Shown: one piece after another, positions 27,190 through 37,702 of the stretch
Position numbering within the stretch: position 1 is the first letter of the stretch
Layout of the letters: each line of letters opens with the position of its first letter
Assembly: GCA_014896555.1 (NCBI GenBank)
Contig: JADBKC010000003.1
Location: forward strand, 1 to 52,761
Source: Caryophanales bacterium
GTDB taxonomy: Bacteria; Bacillota; Bacilli; Bacillales; DSM-4216
Direction of reading: 5' to 3'
Length of the DNA stretch: 52,761 bases
The notes under the pieces: generated by a model
What the model saw: only the letters and a program-made list of their open reading frames with translations
The model's database searches: none
What the model was told of the DNA's origin: nothing
Position numbers and translations under genes: made by a program

Positions 27190-28284
27190 TTAATATCGAG
27201 AATAGCGACTCACATTTAAAAGAATCCCTATAGCGGCTAATACAAGCGTCAAAGAAGAACCGCCGTAACTTAAGAAAGGAAGAGTAATACCGGTGACCGG
27301 CATGAGCCCGGTCACCACACCGACATTAATCATAACTTGGATGGCCACCATGGAAATAATGCCCGCTGCCAGAAAACTTCCATATAAATCTGGAGCTCCA
27401 AGTGCTACGCGAATGCCCCTCCATAATAAAAGCGCAAATAAAAGGAGCACGATGCTGCCGCCGATAAACCCCAATTCTTCCGCCAATATGGCAAAAATAA
27501 AATCGTTTTGCGGCTCCGGCAAATAGAAAAATTTTTGCCGACTTTCCCCCAAGCCTAGCCCCAATAATCCTCCTGGACCAATGGCATACATCGATTGGAT
27601 GATTTGAAAACCGCTTCCAAGTGGATCAGACCATGGATCCAAATAAGAGGTAATGCGGTTCATCCGATAAGGTGCCGACAAAATAAGAGCCGCAAAACCA
27701 ATGAGCCCAACAAAGGCCAAGCCAGCGAAATGTTTGATTTGCGCACCGGCGATAAAGATCATCAAATGCAAAAACACCATGACAGTTCCTGTTCCGAGGT
27801 CCGGCTGGAGCATAACAGCCCAAAAGCTAAAAACACTAAAGACAATGTAGGTACTGGCCCCTTTTTAAAAGAGGTAATACTTTTGCCGTTCTGATAAAAA
27901 TTTTGCCAAAAAAACAATCATAGCCAGTTTCATAAACTCTGAAGGTTGAATAGAAAATGCCCCAACCCCAATCCAGCTTCGAGATCCGTTTCTAACGGTA
28001 CCCACCCCTGGTACTAACACAAGAATGAGCAATAGAAAGCAAACAACAAGAATCACTTTTGACCATGAACGCCATATCCAATACTCCATATTCATAAGCA
28101 AAAACATCGCCATGACGCCAGTTCCGGCAAAAAGCAGCTGCCTTTTCGCAAAATAAAAAGAATCACCAAACTTATAATTCGCCCAAACAGCGCTGGCGCT
28201 GTAAACCATGATGAGCCCGATGGCCAAAAGACTAAGTGTCAATCCAATTAAAACAAAGTCCGGGGAAGACTTTTTGTAAGACAA
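27190..28284 (-). pseudogene. spoVE: SEDS-family glycosyltransferase SpoVE, interrupted (in-frame TAA at 27865-27867; reading frame displaced between about 27816 and 27881)
   Basis: The two ORFs (27865-28305 and 27190-27813) together cover SpoVE. Between them the homologous peptide ITSFKKGPVPTLSLVFLAFGLL is in another frame. Probable TTG start at 28284 (LSYKKSSPDFVLIG) after GAGGTG. Confidence 0.85.
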
Positions 28285-28287
28285 AGC

Positions 28288-28349
28288 CAACACCTCGATA
28301 GACATAGATTTGAGCTAATCAGCACGAAATTAGCCGATCGTAGGTGTTG
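28288..28349 (-). promoter_or_regulatory. RNA hairpin overlapping the spoVE ribosome-binding site
   Basis: Minus strand CAACACCT(A)CGAT ... ATCGAGGTGTTG: 12-bp stem with one bulge enclosing inner hairpin GCTAAT-N9-ATTAGC; the 3' arm contains the GAGGTG SD. Confidence 0.6.
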
Positions 28350-28384
28350 ATTCTTTGTTGGGCCCGCATCCACTAGACAAGCTC

Positions 28385-29737
28385 TTACTTCAGTCTATGC
28401 ACGGCCTCAATAAAAATATCACCGCGTTGTTCGAAAGTTTTATACTGGTCCCAGCTAGCGCATGCTGGCGATAACAAAATAGTGTCCCCTTTTTCTGACA
28501 ACTGATACGCTTTTGGCACCGCATCGCTCACATTCTCCGCATGGACAATCGTTTTGATGCCTGCTTTACGCGCCGTTTTTGAAATTTTTTCTGCTGTTTG
28601 TCCAAAAGTGATGACAGCTTTCACATTTTTTAAATAAGGAATAAGGTCATCAAAACCGTTGCCGCGGTCCAGTCCGCCTGCAAGGAGAATAATCGGATTT
28701 TGGAAGGCGCTTAAAGCTGCTTTAGTCGCCAACGTATTTGTTGCCTTCGAATCGTTGTAAAATTTTCGTCCGTTCACTTCACCGACATATTGAGTCCGAT
28801 GCTTGACTCCAGCGAAAACTTTTAACACTTGGCGAATCGCTTCATTTCCCCCTCCAGCCAGTTTCACTGCCGCAACTGCCGCCAGTATATTTTCTAAATT
28901 ATGGGATCCTGGAAGGGCAATTTCTTCTGTATCGATCAATTTTTCACCGCGGAAATAGACGCTGCCGTCTTGAATATATGCTCCGTCTTGAATCACTTGT
29001 TTGGTGGAAAACAGAACTTTTTTCGCCTTGGAAAATTTCGTTAGTTCCATTAATTCTTCTTGATCGCCATTGAGAATCAGATAATCGTCTTCTGTTTGAT
29101 TTCTCGTAATATTCGCTTTCGCTTTTGCATATTCTTCTTTTGTTCCATGATAATCAAGATGAGCCTCATACAAATTGGTAATAATGGAAATATGAGGCCT
29201 GAACGTGTCAATCCCCATTAACTGAAAAGAAGACAATTCCATGACCACTATATTTTCTTCGGTTGCCTTTTGGGCGACTTCAGAAGCCACTTTTCCAATA
29301 TTTCCGGCGATAAGCGGCCGCTTTCCATCCTTTTCTAACATCTCAAAAATTAACGTTGTTGTCGTTGTCTTCCCATTCGTACCGGTAATGCCAATAAAAG
29401 GAGCTTCCGAAATTAAATAAGCCAATTCTACTTCCGTCAAAACCGGAATCCCACGTTCCGAAGCCCCCAAAACAAGAGGGTTCGAATAAGGAATGCCAGG
29501 ATTTTTGACGATATACTCATACCCCTCATCCAACAATTCGATAGGATGAGAACCCGTGATCACCTTTATACCCTGTTCTAGCAAATCTTGGGCTTGAGGA
29601 TTTTCCTGCAAAGGTTTTTTATCGTTCACCGTGACAAATGCGCCAAGCTTATGTAAAAGCGAAGCAGCGCTTGCTCCGCTTTTGGCGAGGCCCAATACTA
29701 ATATTTTTTTATGCTGAAATTTAGTGATTGTTTTCAA
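28385..29737 (-). CDS. murD: UDP-N-acetylmuramoylalanine--D-glutamate ligase
   Basis: [30 protein letters not shown]. Confidence 0.98.
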   Translation of the reverse strand: MKTITKFQHKKILVLGLAKSGASAASLLHKLGAFVTVNDKKPLQENPQAQDLLEQGIKVITGSHPIELLDEGYEYIVKNPGIPYSNPLVLGASERGIPVLTEVELAYLISEAPFIGITGTNGKTTTTTLIFEMLEKDGKRPLIAGNIGKVASEVAQKATEENIVVMELSSFQLMGIDTFRPHISIITNLYEAHLDYHGTKEEYAKAKANITRNQTEDDYLILNGDQEELMELTKFSKAKKVLFSTKQVIQDGAYIQDGSVYFRGEKLIDTEEIALPGSHNLENILAAVAAVKLAGGGNEAIRQVLKVFAGVKHRTQYVGEVNGRKFYNDSKATNTLATKAALSAFQNPIILLAGGLDRGNGFDDLIPYLKNVKAVITFGQTAEKISKTARKAGIKTIVHAENVSDAVPKAYQLSEKGDTILLSPACASWDQYKTFEQRGDIFIEAVHRLK

Positions 29738-30712
29738 TTAGTCCCACACTCCGATATAGATTCCTAGTCCTGCACAAATAAGAGCGGCCGTCCAAAAAGT
29801 CACGACGACACGCCATTCTGACCAACCGCCGAGCTCAAAATGATGATGCAGCGGACTCATCCGGAAAATACGCTTGCCGGTCGTTTTAAAAGAAATCACT
29901 TGCAATATAACAGACAGCGTCTCTGCAACAAACACCGCTCCAATGACAAGAAGGACGACCTCCAGCTTTGTCAACAAAGAAATGGTGGCAATCGCTCCCC
30001 CAAGTGCAAGCGATCCGGTATCCCCCATAAACACTTTAGCAGGGTGGGCATTGAATACGAGAAATCCTAGCACAGCCCCCACAACCGCCATCGCAAAAAC
30101 TGCCGTTTCATATTGTGATTGATTCCAAGCCAACACTCCGAATGCCCCAAATGCAATCGCGCACGTTCCTGAAACAAGCCCATCAAGGCCGTCTGTCAAG
30201 TTGACAGCATTGGAAAAACCAACGAGCCAAAAAATGACAAACAGTACATACAACCAGCCTAAATGAATCGATATATCCGTAAACGGAATGGCTAGCTCCG
30301 TTGAATAATGATGCTGCTTGTAGAAAAGATAAAAAATAACGGAAATAATGATTTGACCCAACAATTTCTGCTTGGATGTCAACCCTAAATTCCGCTTCAT
30401 CACCACTTTAATAAAATCATCTAAAAATCCAAGAAGACCAAATCCTACTGTTACAAAAAGCAATAAATAGGTTTCTACATTCGGTTTGGAAAACTTTCCG
30501 GTCATCACTAGAGTCGTTATGATGATGGACAGCAAAATCACGATTCCGCCCATTGTTGGTGTGCCTGATTTTTTTTGATGAGATTTTGGCCCTTCTTTCC
30601 GAATACTTTGCCCGAATTTTAATCTTCTCAAAAAGGGGATAAAAATGGGAGAAAGAAGCACAGTGATCAAAAACCCCATCAAAATCGTATAAAAAATCAC
30701 TTGTTCCATCAT
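29738..30712 (-). CDS. mraY: Phospho-N-acetylmuramoyl-pentapeptide transferase
   Basis: [38 protein letters not shown]. Confidence 0.98.
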   Translation of the reverse strand: MMEQVIFYTILMGFLITVLLSPIFIPFLRRLKFGQSIRKEGPKSHQKKSGTPTMGGIVILLSIIITTLVMTGKFSKPNVETYLLLFVTVGFGLLGFLDDFIKVVMKRNLGLTSKQKLLGQIIISVIFYLFYKQHHYSTELAIPFTDISIHLGWLYVLFVIFWLVGFSNAVNLTDGLDGLVSGTCAIAFGAFGVLAWNQSQYETAVFAMAVVGAVLGFLVFNAHPAKVFMGDTGSLALGGAIATISLLTKLEVVLLVIGAVFVAETLSVILQVISFKTTGKRIFRMSPLHHHFELGGWSEWRVVVTFWTAALICAGLGIYIGVWD

Positions 30713-30713
30713 G

Positions 30714-31151
30714 TTATCCCCTCCTCTTCCGATATTGATTTATAGATGAAAATAGTTGTTCCATTTCCCGTTCATCATCTAAATGGTATGTAAAATATTG
30801 ATTGATGGATCGATCGTTTTGATAAAAAATAAATTTTGTCATTTGTTTCCACTCTTTTTGAACAATTTTTTTCTTGTAATTTTCAGCAATCGTATTAAAC
30901 GCAGCGACTAAATCTTGTGTTTGAAAAATAGGAAAATCGTTAGGCACCGATCTCGGCAGGGGGCTGTCAGCGCCCCACAACGCCGCAATCGCTCCTTGTT
31001 CAATGGCCGCTAATAAATCTGGAGTTTCTTCAATGGGCAAATAAAGCCCTTTTGTCATCGAGAATGAAGAAGTGATCGAAACCGTTTCAATTTTCACTTC
31101 CTCCATTTTCGCTCCCGCGAGTTGCTTGAACCATCCGGCTATGTCTTTCAT
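30714..31151 (-). CDS. Small protein resembling only the N-terminal (UDP-binding) domain of MurF
   Basis: [13 protein letters not shown]...[43 protein letters not shown]...[17 protein letters not shown] parallels MurF N-domain blocks (LFIPLKGE...EQAIEKGAAAVLW...DTLxALQxLAxxYR). No GTNGKT ATP-binding loop. Confidence 0.7.
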   Translation of the reverse strand: MKDIAGWFKQLAGAKMEEVKIETVSITSSFSMTKGLYLPIEETPDLLAAIEQGAIAALWGADSPLPRSVPNDFPIFQTQDLVAAFNTIAENYKKKIVQKEWKQMTKFIFYQNDRSINQYFTYHLDDEREMEQLFSSINQYRKRRG

Positions 31152-31164
31152 GAATAGCATGGAC

Positions 31165-32625
31165 TTATCTCTCCTTCAAAGCTTCAATGGCTACTTCCCG
31201 ATCATCAAAATGAAGCACTTGATCGCCGATAATTTGGTACGTTTCATGCCCTTTTCCCGCAATGACAACGACATCGCCGGCGGCTGCTTTTTTAATCGCT
31301 TTGAAAATGGCCTCCCGGCGATCCGGAATGATTTCGTATTTCTCTCCTTCAACCCCTTTTTCCATGTCCTTCAAAATAGCTAAAGGATTTTCACTACGAG
31401 GGTTATCCGAAGTAAAAATCGGATCTGTCGCATATTGACAAGCTACTTTTGCCATTAAAGGCCTCTTCGTTCGGTCCCTGTCTCCGCCACAGCCTACGAC
31501 GACGAAAATCCGTTTGTCTGTCAATTGGCGAACTGTTTTCAATACATTTTCAAGTCCATCTGGGGTATGAGCATAATCCACGATAACAGAAAAATCTTGG
31601 CCTTCATGAATCAATTGAAAACGACCGGCCACTCCTTCGATGCCTCCTACCGCTTGAACGATCGTATCGAAGTCCACTTTCGCAACATATGCGGCAGCAA
31701 TGCTCGCTAAAACATTATACACATTAAATTTTCCGGCAAGTTTCGTTTTTATTGTACATTCCCCGTCTGGATACACTAAATCAAACGTTGTTCCCGAGGG
31801 TTGAAGTTCAATATTTTTTGCTTGAAATAAAGCCTCGCGTTCGATGCCGTATGTGACAATATGGGCAGCTGTTTCGCGGATGAAGTACTCGGAAGCCGGA
31901 TCATCAATGTTCAGTACAGCAAACTTTTTCTTATCCCTGTCAAAGGTATTCCCCAGCTGGGCAAATAACAGTCCTTTTGCTCTCCGATACTCATCCATCG
32001 TTTTGTGATAATCCAAATGATCTTGAGTTAAATTTGTAAAAACAGCAATATCAAAGTCACAGCCATGTACCCGCCCTTCCACAAGGGAATGCGAGGAAAC
32101 TTCCATTGCGGCCGTCGACACATGTTTTTCCTGCATTTGATGAAACACTTTTTGCAAGGTTAAACTATCCGGAGTCGTATTTTTTGTTTCCAGCATTTTG
32201 TCCCCTATTTTTATGTACATAGTGCCGATCAATCCGGCCTTTTCGCCTGCTTTCTGAAAAATTTCATACAGCAAATGACTAGTCGTCGTTTTACCATTCG
32301 TTCCAGTAATTCCAATTAACTTTAACGATTTTGTCGGCGATTGATAAAAGGCATCTGCCAATACGGCCATCGCTCTTTTTGTATCTTTTACATACACAAC
32401 AGGGACGTCCACTTCAATGGTCTCTTCGGCCACGATTGCTGCCGCCTGTTGTTCCGCCGCTGCTTTTGCGAACTGATGACCGTTTACCGTATACCCTTTA
32501 ATACAAATAAAAAGGGAACCCTTTTTCACTTTTCGATGATCATTTTCAATCGAAGTGATGTCTGGGTTTTCCTCGGAAGTAAGCTGGTAAAAAGGCAATG
32601 ATTTTATCAAACTTTGCAGTTTCAT
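31165..32625 (-). CDS. murE: UDP-N-acetylmuramoyl-tripeptide synthetase
   Basis: [27 protein letters not shown] motif typical of mesoDAP-adding MurE. Confidence 0.97.
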   Translation of the reverse strand: MKLQSLIKSLPFYQLTSEENPDITSIENDHRKVKKGSLFICIKGYTVNGHQFAKAAAEQQAAAIVAEETIEVDVPVVYVKDTKRAMAVLADAFYQSPTKSLKLIGITGTNGKTTTSHLLYEIFQKAGEKAGLIGTMYIKIGDKMLETKNTTPDSLTLQKVFHQMQEKHVSTAAMEVSSHSLVEGRVHGCDFDIAVFTNLTQDHLDYHKTMDEYRRAKGLLFAQLGNTFDRDKKKFAVLNIDDPASEYFIRETAAHIVTYGIEREALFQAKNIELQPSGTTFDLVYPDGECTIKTKLAGKFNVYNVLASIAAAYVAKVDFDTIVQAVGGIEGVAGRFQLIHEGQDFSVIVDYAHTPDGLENVLKTVRQLTDKRIFVVVGCGGDRDRTKRPLMAKVACQYATDPIFTSDNPRSENPLAILKDMEKGVEGEKYEIIPDRREAIFKAIKKAAAGDVVVIAGKGHETYQIIGDQVLHFDDREVAIEALKER

Positions 32626-32893
32626 TATGTCCAATCCTTTCTAACAGTCGCATCCATCCTATGTATTTGGCTGTTTGGCGGTTCTTACGATTCAATCTTT
32701 TCACTGATGGATACTTGGCCATGACAGCCACTCTTTTCTCATTTTAACGAAATTCCTCTGAGAATGCGAACCAATAGTCGAAGAAAAATGAACTCAAAAC
32801 AGAGAGGCAAATTGAAAAAAATGTCGAGCTGTGGCAGTCACTTATTCATATTAACACAGAATGGTATGTTCTGCTTAACTTTTTGAAGAAGAA

Positions 32894-32927
32894 ATAGCGG
32901 TAGGCGGCTTATAGCCGCCTGTCGCTA
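32894..32927 (-). terminator. Terminator hairpin starting at the spoVD stop codon
   Basis: Minus strand TAGCGACAGGCGGCTATAAGCCGCCTACCGCTATTTCTTCTT. Confidence 0.7.
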
Positions 32928-34841
32928 ATTCATAAAAATACGGATGGTGGCTCCTTCTTCTACTTTTGTTCCCGGCTTTGGAGATTGGTTGACCACTTTG
33001 TTTCCATTTCCGCTCACATCGAATTTTAATGGATATCGTTGTTCCAACAATTCTTTTTTAGTCATACCTTCCAGATTGGGAACCTCGATTATTTTCGGGT
33101 CATTCCACTGTCGCTTCTTTTCTATTTGATTTTTTCTCGGTTTGACATTCATTGCCTGCAAACTGTCATCCATCATTTTGCCTACAATTGGAGCTGCGAC
33201 GGTTCCTCCGAATTGAATCGTGCCTTTAGGATTGTCCACTGCCACATAGACGACGATTTGTGGGTCATCTGCAGGTGCAAATCCGATAAAAGAAACGATA
33301 TGATTATTTTCTAAATAACGGCCGTTTTGTGCTTTCTGAGCCGTTCCCGTTTTCCCGCCGACCCGGTAAGAATCGACATAGGCGTTTTTTCCCGACCCTT
33401 TCGCAACGACACTTTCCAACGCATAGCGAATTTGTTTGGATGTCTCTTCCGAAATGACTCTTCTCTTTTTGACAGGAGTTTTTCTCATCAAAACTTCATG
33501 AGTGTTTGGATCAATTAATTCTTTCGCTACATACGGCTGGTACAAAATTCCGCCATTGACGGCAGCGGCAACAGCTGCTACTTGCTGAATAGGAGTAACG
33601 GAAACGCCTTGGCCGAAAGCGGTAGTAGCCAATTCAACTGGCCCTACTTTTTTCAAAGGAAATAATAACCCCTTTCCTTCTCCTTGCAAGTCGATGCCGG
33701 TTTTTTCGCCAAAGCCGAAATTATGGATATATTTGAACAATTTTTCTTTTCCCAGCCGTTCTCCCAATTCGACAAAACCGGGGTTGCAGGAATTTTGGAC
33801 CACTTCCAAAAATGTTTCCGTCCCATGTCCTCCCCGCTTCCAGCAATGTAGTGTGGAACCCGACACTTCAATATAACCGGGATCATGAAACTTTTCTTTC
33901 TCCAAGTCTACCTTTTTTTCCTGAAGAGCCGCAGCCAGAGTAATAATTTTGAATGTCGAACCTGGTTCATACGTGCTCCAAATAGGCAAATTTCGGTTGT
34001 AGATTTCCGGAGGGACATCCTTATAGTTTGCAGGGTTAAAGGTTGGCCTGGAAGACATCGCTAAAATTTCCCCTGTATTTGGGTTCATCGCAATGGCTAT
34101 GATGCCGTCTGGACGATATTTGGCTTCCGCATTGTCCAATTCCCTTTCAATTATCGTCTGCACTTTTGTATCAATGGTCAGCACTAAATCTGCTCCGTCC
34201 ATAGGAGGCTGGTAGTCGTCGGACATATTGGGCATTTTTTTGCCCTTAGCATCAGAATAATATTTCATCGAACCTTTCTGGCCTCTCAACTCTTTATCAT
34301 ATGTCAACTCTAGCCCGGCCAACCCTTGATTATCGATCCCTGTAAACCCTAGTACGTGCGACAAGTAGCTTCCAAATGGATAATAGCGCTTTGAATCTTC
34401 CGCGATAAAAACTCCTTTTATTCCTAACGCTCGAATTTCGTTCGCTTTTTCATAAGAAATTTTTCTGCCCTCAGGTAAGCGTTCAATAGAAGTTTTTTTC
34501 GTCAAGTGCATATACAATTTTTCTTCATTCGCATTGAGAACAGCCGCCAACTTTTCGGCAGCTTCGGCGGGATTTTCAATTTGCCGAGGCATGACATAGA
34601 TCGTCGGAGAGCTTTTGTTTGTAGCTAGTGCAATGCCATTACGGTCGAGAATGTTTCCGCGTTCAGGCTCAAATGGTATATTACGGCTCCATGAGTCTTT
34701 CGCTTTATCTGTCAGCATATCTCCCATAGCAAATTGAACATAGCCAAGTCTAGCATCCATAATAGCGAATATTATCATCCCTGCAAGCAGCAAAAAGGTC
34801 AAACGTTTTCGAACAGTCACTTGAGAAACACGTTTCAACAA
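32925..34841 (-). CDS. spoVD: Sporulation-specific class B PBP SpoVD with C-terminal PASTA domain
   Basis: Transpeptidase motif STFK, KTGTAQKAQ, C-terminal PASTA (VPNLEGMTKKELLEQ). Confidence 0.94.
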   Translation of the reverse strand: MLKRVSQVTVRKRLTFLLLAGMIIFAIMDARLGYVQFAMGDMLTDKAKDSWSRNIPFEPERGNILDRNGIALATNKSSPTIYVMPRQIENPAEAAEKLAAVLNANEEKLYMHLTKKTSIERLPEGRKISYEKANEIRALGIKGVFIAEDSKRYYPFGSYLSHVLGFTGIDNQGLAGLELTYDKELRGQKGSMKYYSDAKGKKMPNMSDDYQPPMDGADLVLTIDTKVQTIIERELDNAEAKYRPDGIIAIAMNPNTGEILAMSSRPTFNPANYKDVPPEIYNRNLPIWSTYEPGSTFKIITLAAALQEKKVDLEKEKFHDPGYIEVSGSTLHCWKRGGHGTETFLEVVQNSCNPGFVELGERLGKEKLFKYIHNFGFGEKTGIDLQGEGKGLLFPLKKVGPVELATTAFGQGVSVTPIQQVAAVAAAVNGGILYQPYVAKELIDPNTHEVLMRKTPVKKRRVISEETSKQIRYALESVVAKGSGKNAYVDSYRVGGKTGTAQKAQNGRYLENNHIVSFIGFAPADDPQIVVYVAVDNPKGTIQFGGTVAAPIVGKMMDDSLQAMNVKPRKNQIEKKRQWNDPKIIEVPNLEGMTKKELLEQRYPLKFDVSGNGNKVVNQSPKPGTKVEEGATIRIFMN

Positions 34842-34867
34842 ATCCCCTCCTTTCCGGGCTCGTTTCC

Positions 34868-34896
34868 AATATATGCTTGTTTTTTTTTAATAGAAC
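34868..34896 (-). promoter_or_regulatory. Candidate sigma-E promoter for spoVD
   Basis: Minus strand GTTCTATT (34889-34896), 13-bp spacer, CATATATT (34868-34875), matching CATAnnnT. Confidence 0.55.
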
Positions 34897-35052
34897 GGAC
34901 AAACCCTTAAAGAGAGATCTACTACTATCGTTGAAATGGAACGAGAATGAGACGTATACTATGCACTAGCGCCGTTCACTTTTTCTAGTATCATCAAGCC
35001 ATGATGGACAGGCTGGTGATGAAAACTTTAAAGAGAGACCAATATTTCAAAT

Positions 35053-35102
35053 AAAAAAAGCTGGAACCTATCCCCAATTGTTTGGGCGAGATAGCTCCAG
35101 CT
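35053..35102 (-). terminator. Rho-independent terminator downstream of pbpB
   Basis: Minus strand AGCTGGAGCTATCTCGCCCAAACAATTGGGGATAGGTTCCAGCTTTTTTTA. Confidence 0.85.
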
Positions 35103-35172
35103 CCACTACTAAAAGTTGTCTACAGAACGTTATTTTTTCGTTTTCCTGTCTTTCTTGTCCTCTTTCTCTTTT

Positions 35173-37326
35173 TTATTGCTGTTTTACGTAATTTTCAGGT
35201 CTTGTTAAATGTATGACAAGCTCCGATCCTTTTTTCACTATTTCATTCGGCTTCATGTTTTGTTTTACCACATAGCCTTTTCCGCTCACACTCAGTTTCA
35301 AGCCTGCTAATTTCGCCACTTTTGTCACATCGCGCAAGGACCAACCCTTTAAGTCCGGAATCGTTAACGGTCCATCTGTTAACAGGATGACCTTTTCTCC
35401 TTCGAGAAGCGTTGTGGACGTTTCTGGATCCTGATTTTGAATAGTGGCTCCCTTTCCTAGCAAAACAGGCTCTAATCCTGCCTCTTTCACTTTTTGAACC
35501 GCATCTTCCGCATTCATTCCCGAATAATCATCGACTTTGATCGTTTTGGCTGAAATCTTGCGCTGCGGTTTAATATTTAAATACTGCAAACTGTTTTTCA
35601 TGACAGGATTAAAAATTTTGGCCACTGGGACCCCTCCCGTCTCATTTTTGAGATGGGGCTGCTGTACGGCCACATATACGATCAGCTGAGGATCATTCTT
35701 TGGTGCCATTCCTAAGAAAGAAAAAAGATAATTTTCCGCACCGCTTAAATAGCCGCCGCCATTAGGATTGGAAAGCTGAGCTGTTCCTGTTTTTCCTATC
35801 ACGTCATAGCCATCAATATTATAAATTTTTCCAGTTCCATTTTTCGCTGTTAAGACCGTACGCAAAATATCCCGAACTTCTTTTGCCGTATTGGAAGAGA
35901 TTGGTTTCCCCACTTCTTCAGGCTTTGTTTGTTTCACTATTTTATTCGTATTAGGATCGACGATTTTATCAATCACATACGGTTTCATCATTTTCCCATT
36001 ATTCGCAATGGCTGTAGCGCCTTGAACAAGCTGTAATGCTGTTACCGTCGTCCCTTGTCCGAAGGCCGTTGTCGCCTTTTCTACAGGATACCGGTATAAG
36101 ATATTTCCGGAAGCTTCATTTGGGAGGTCAATTCCTGTTTTCTTGCCAAAGCGGAAACGGTCCAAATATTCTCGGAACGTATCCGATCCCATCCTATCCA
36201 GCAAATGCACAAAGGCTACGTTGGAAGAACGCTGCACCCCTTCCAAATAAGTAATGGTACCCCAGCCTACTCCACCGTTATGATCACGTATGACGCTGGT
36301 TCCCACTTTATAGCTTCCAGATTTATAAGTTGCATTTGGTGAAAATACGCCTTCTTCCACTGCGGCCGCAAGCGTAAAAATTTTCATCACTGACCCAGGT
36401 TCATAAGCAGATTCCACGATCTCATTGCGCCAATTATCAGACAAACCTTCTCGTGATTCCAAATCGAAAGTAGGTCTTTGGCCCATTGCCAGTATTTGGC
36501 CGGTTTTTGGATCTGCAACAACAGCTATGATTTTAGTAGGATTGTATTCTTTCTCTACTGTGTTCAATGCATCTTCCAAAAATACTTGTATTTTAGAATC
36601 AAGCGTCAAATAAATATTATCGCCGTTCTTCGGTTCTTTCACCATTTCTTTTTTATTCGGCAATAAATATCCCCATAAATCACTCTCATATTGAATTTTT
36701 CCATTTCTGCCGCGTAAAAAGCGGTCATACGCTTTTTCGATTCCTAATTGTCCAATACTTTCGTCTGATTTTTCGTCGTTTTTGGCAAAACCAATTAAAT
36801 GCGAAGCGAATTTGCCGTTCGGATAAAATCGAGTTGAATCTCGCAAAAACACGATTCCGGGCAATTTTTCTTTTTCGATTTTTTCTTTTACATCATAGGA
36901 AAGGTTGCGGCCTGCATTGCCAAATTCAACTTGAAAAACCCCTTTTTTCGTTAAACGCTTGTAAATCTCTTTTTCATCCATATGAATATATTTGGCCAAT
37001 ATTTGGGCGGTTTTTTTCGGATTTGTGACATGATGTGGATTTTTTGGATCGCTTGTTGCCTTTTTATCCAGAATAGCCGCAAGCTTGTAAGTAACCGTAT
37101 CCTCAGCAATCACCTCTCCGTTGCGGTCATAAATGTTTCCGCGATGAGCAACCAATGTATCAGTTTTCATATATTTCTGCAACGCTTCGTTCGCCAACAC
37201 ATGACCGTCTACTTTTCCAGTAATCTCTATGTATAAAAAACGTACAAATAAGACAAAAAAGAGCATAGCGAAAATAACAAATAAAATCGCTGCTCCTTTT
37301 CGGATGTTTATTTGATTTCCATTCAT
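35173..37326 (-). CDS. pbpB: Cell-division class B PBP (PBP2B/FtsI) with two PASTA domains
   Basis: SVMKIFTLAAAVE, KTGTAQLSNPNGGGYL, two C-terminal PASTA repeats; between ftsL and spoVD. Confidence 0.95.
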   Translation of the reverse strand: MNGNQINIRKGAAILFVIFAMLFFVLFVRFLYIEITGKVDGHVLANEALQKYMKTDTLVAHRGNIYDRNGEVIAEDTVTYKLAAILDKKATSDPKNPHHVTNPKKTAQILAKYIHMDEKEIYKRLTKKGVFQVEFGNAGRNLSYDVKEKIEKEKLPGIVFLRDSTRFYPNGKFASHLIGFAKNDEKSDESIGQLGIEKAYDRFLRGRNGKIQYESDLWGYLLPNKKEMVKEPKNGDNIYLTLDSKIQVFLEDALNTVEKEYNPTKIIAVVADPKTGQILAMGQRPTFDLESREGLSDNWRNEIVESAYEPGSVMKIFTLAAAVEEGVFSPNATYKSGSYKVGTSVIRDHNGGVGWGTITYLEGVQRSSNVAFVHLLDRMGSDTFREYLDRFRFGKKTGIDLPNEASGNILYRYPVEKATTAFGQGTTVTALQLVQGATAIANNGKMMKPYVIDKIVDPNTNKIVKQTKPEEVGKPISSNTAKEVRDILRTVLTAKNGTGKIYNIDGYDVIGKTGTAQLSNPNGGGYLSGAENYLFSFLGMAPKNDPQLIVYVAVQQPHLKNETGGVPVAKIFNPVMKNSLQYLNIKPQRKISAKTIKVDDYSGMNAEDAVQKVKEAGLEPVLLGKGATIQNQDPETSTTLLEGEKVILLTDGPLTIPDLKGWSLRDVTKVAKLAGLKLSVSGKGYVVKQNMKPNEIVKKGSELVIHLTRPENYVKQQ

Positions 37327-37327
37327 T

Positions 37328-37684
37328 TTACTGCACAACCTTAATGTTTTGTTGATTCAAGTTCAGTCCTTGTTGTTTTGCCTTTTCCCAGATTCTTTCA
37401 TATGTACTTTCTTCACTGATTTGCATTTTTAAATCCGTGTTCACTTTTTGCTGATTTTTCACTTTTGCTTCGATTTTTTGGATCTCCTTATTCGTTTGAT
37501 AAATGGCGGTTTCATTTGAAATGATTTTCACTGACAGCATACAAAAGAACAATGCAAAAACAACGATCATCACTTTTTCCCCCGGGGTCAGCCACCTTTT
37601 ATGGCGGCGGACTTTCCTTGGTGCTCCCGGTTTCCGTAGTTCCTTTTCCTCGAATGCTTGTACTTTTTGCACTACATTCGCCAT
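37328..37684 (-). CDS. ftsL: Cell-division protein FtsL
   Basis: Small single-TM bitopic protein with a coiled coil between rsmH and pbpB. Confidence 0.9.
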   Translation of the reverse strand: MANVVQKVQAFEEKELRKPGAPRKVRRHKRWLTPGEKVMIVVFALFFCMLSVKIISNETAIYQTNKEIQKIEAKVKNQQKVNTDLKMQISEESTYERIWEKAKQQGLNLNQQNIKVVQ

Positions 37685-37702
37685 CGTTTTCCCCCACTCA
37701 TT

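Noticed and set aside
27190-27813. The 207-aa ORF starting MLQPDLGTG as an independent membrane protein
   Set aside because: It begins in the middle of the SEDS fold at an internal Met without a clear RBS; it is the 3' half of spoVE.
27811-27884. Programmed ribosomal frameshift in spoVE
   Set aside because: Two separate shifts would be required to restore SpoVE and no slippery heptamer plus stimulatory structure is evident; mutation or sequencing error is simpler.
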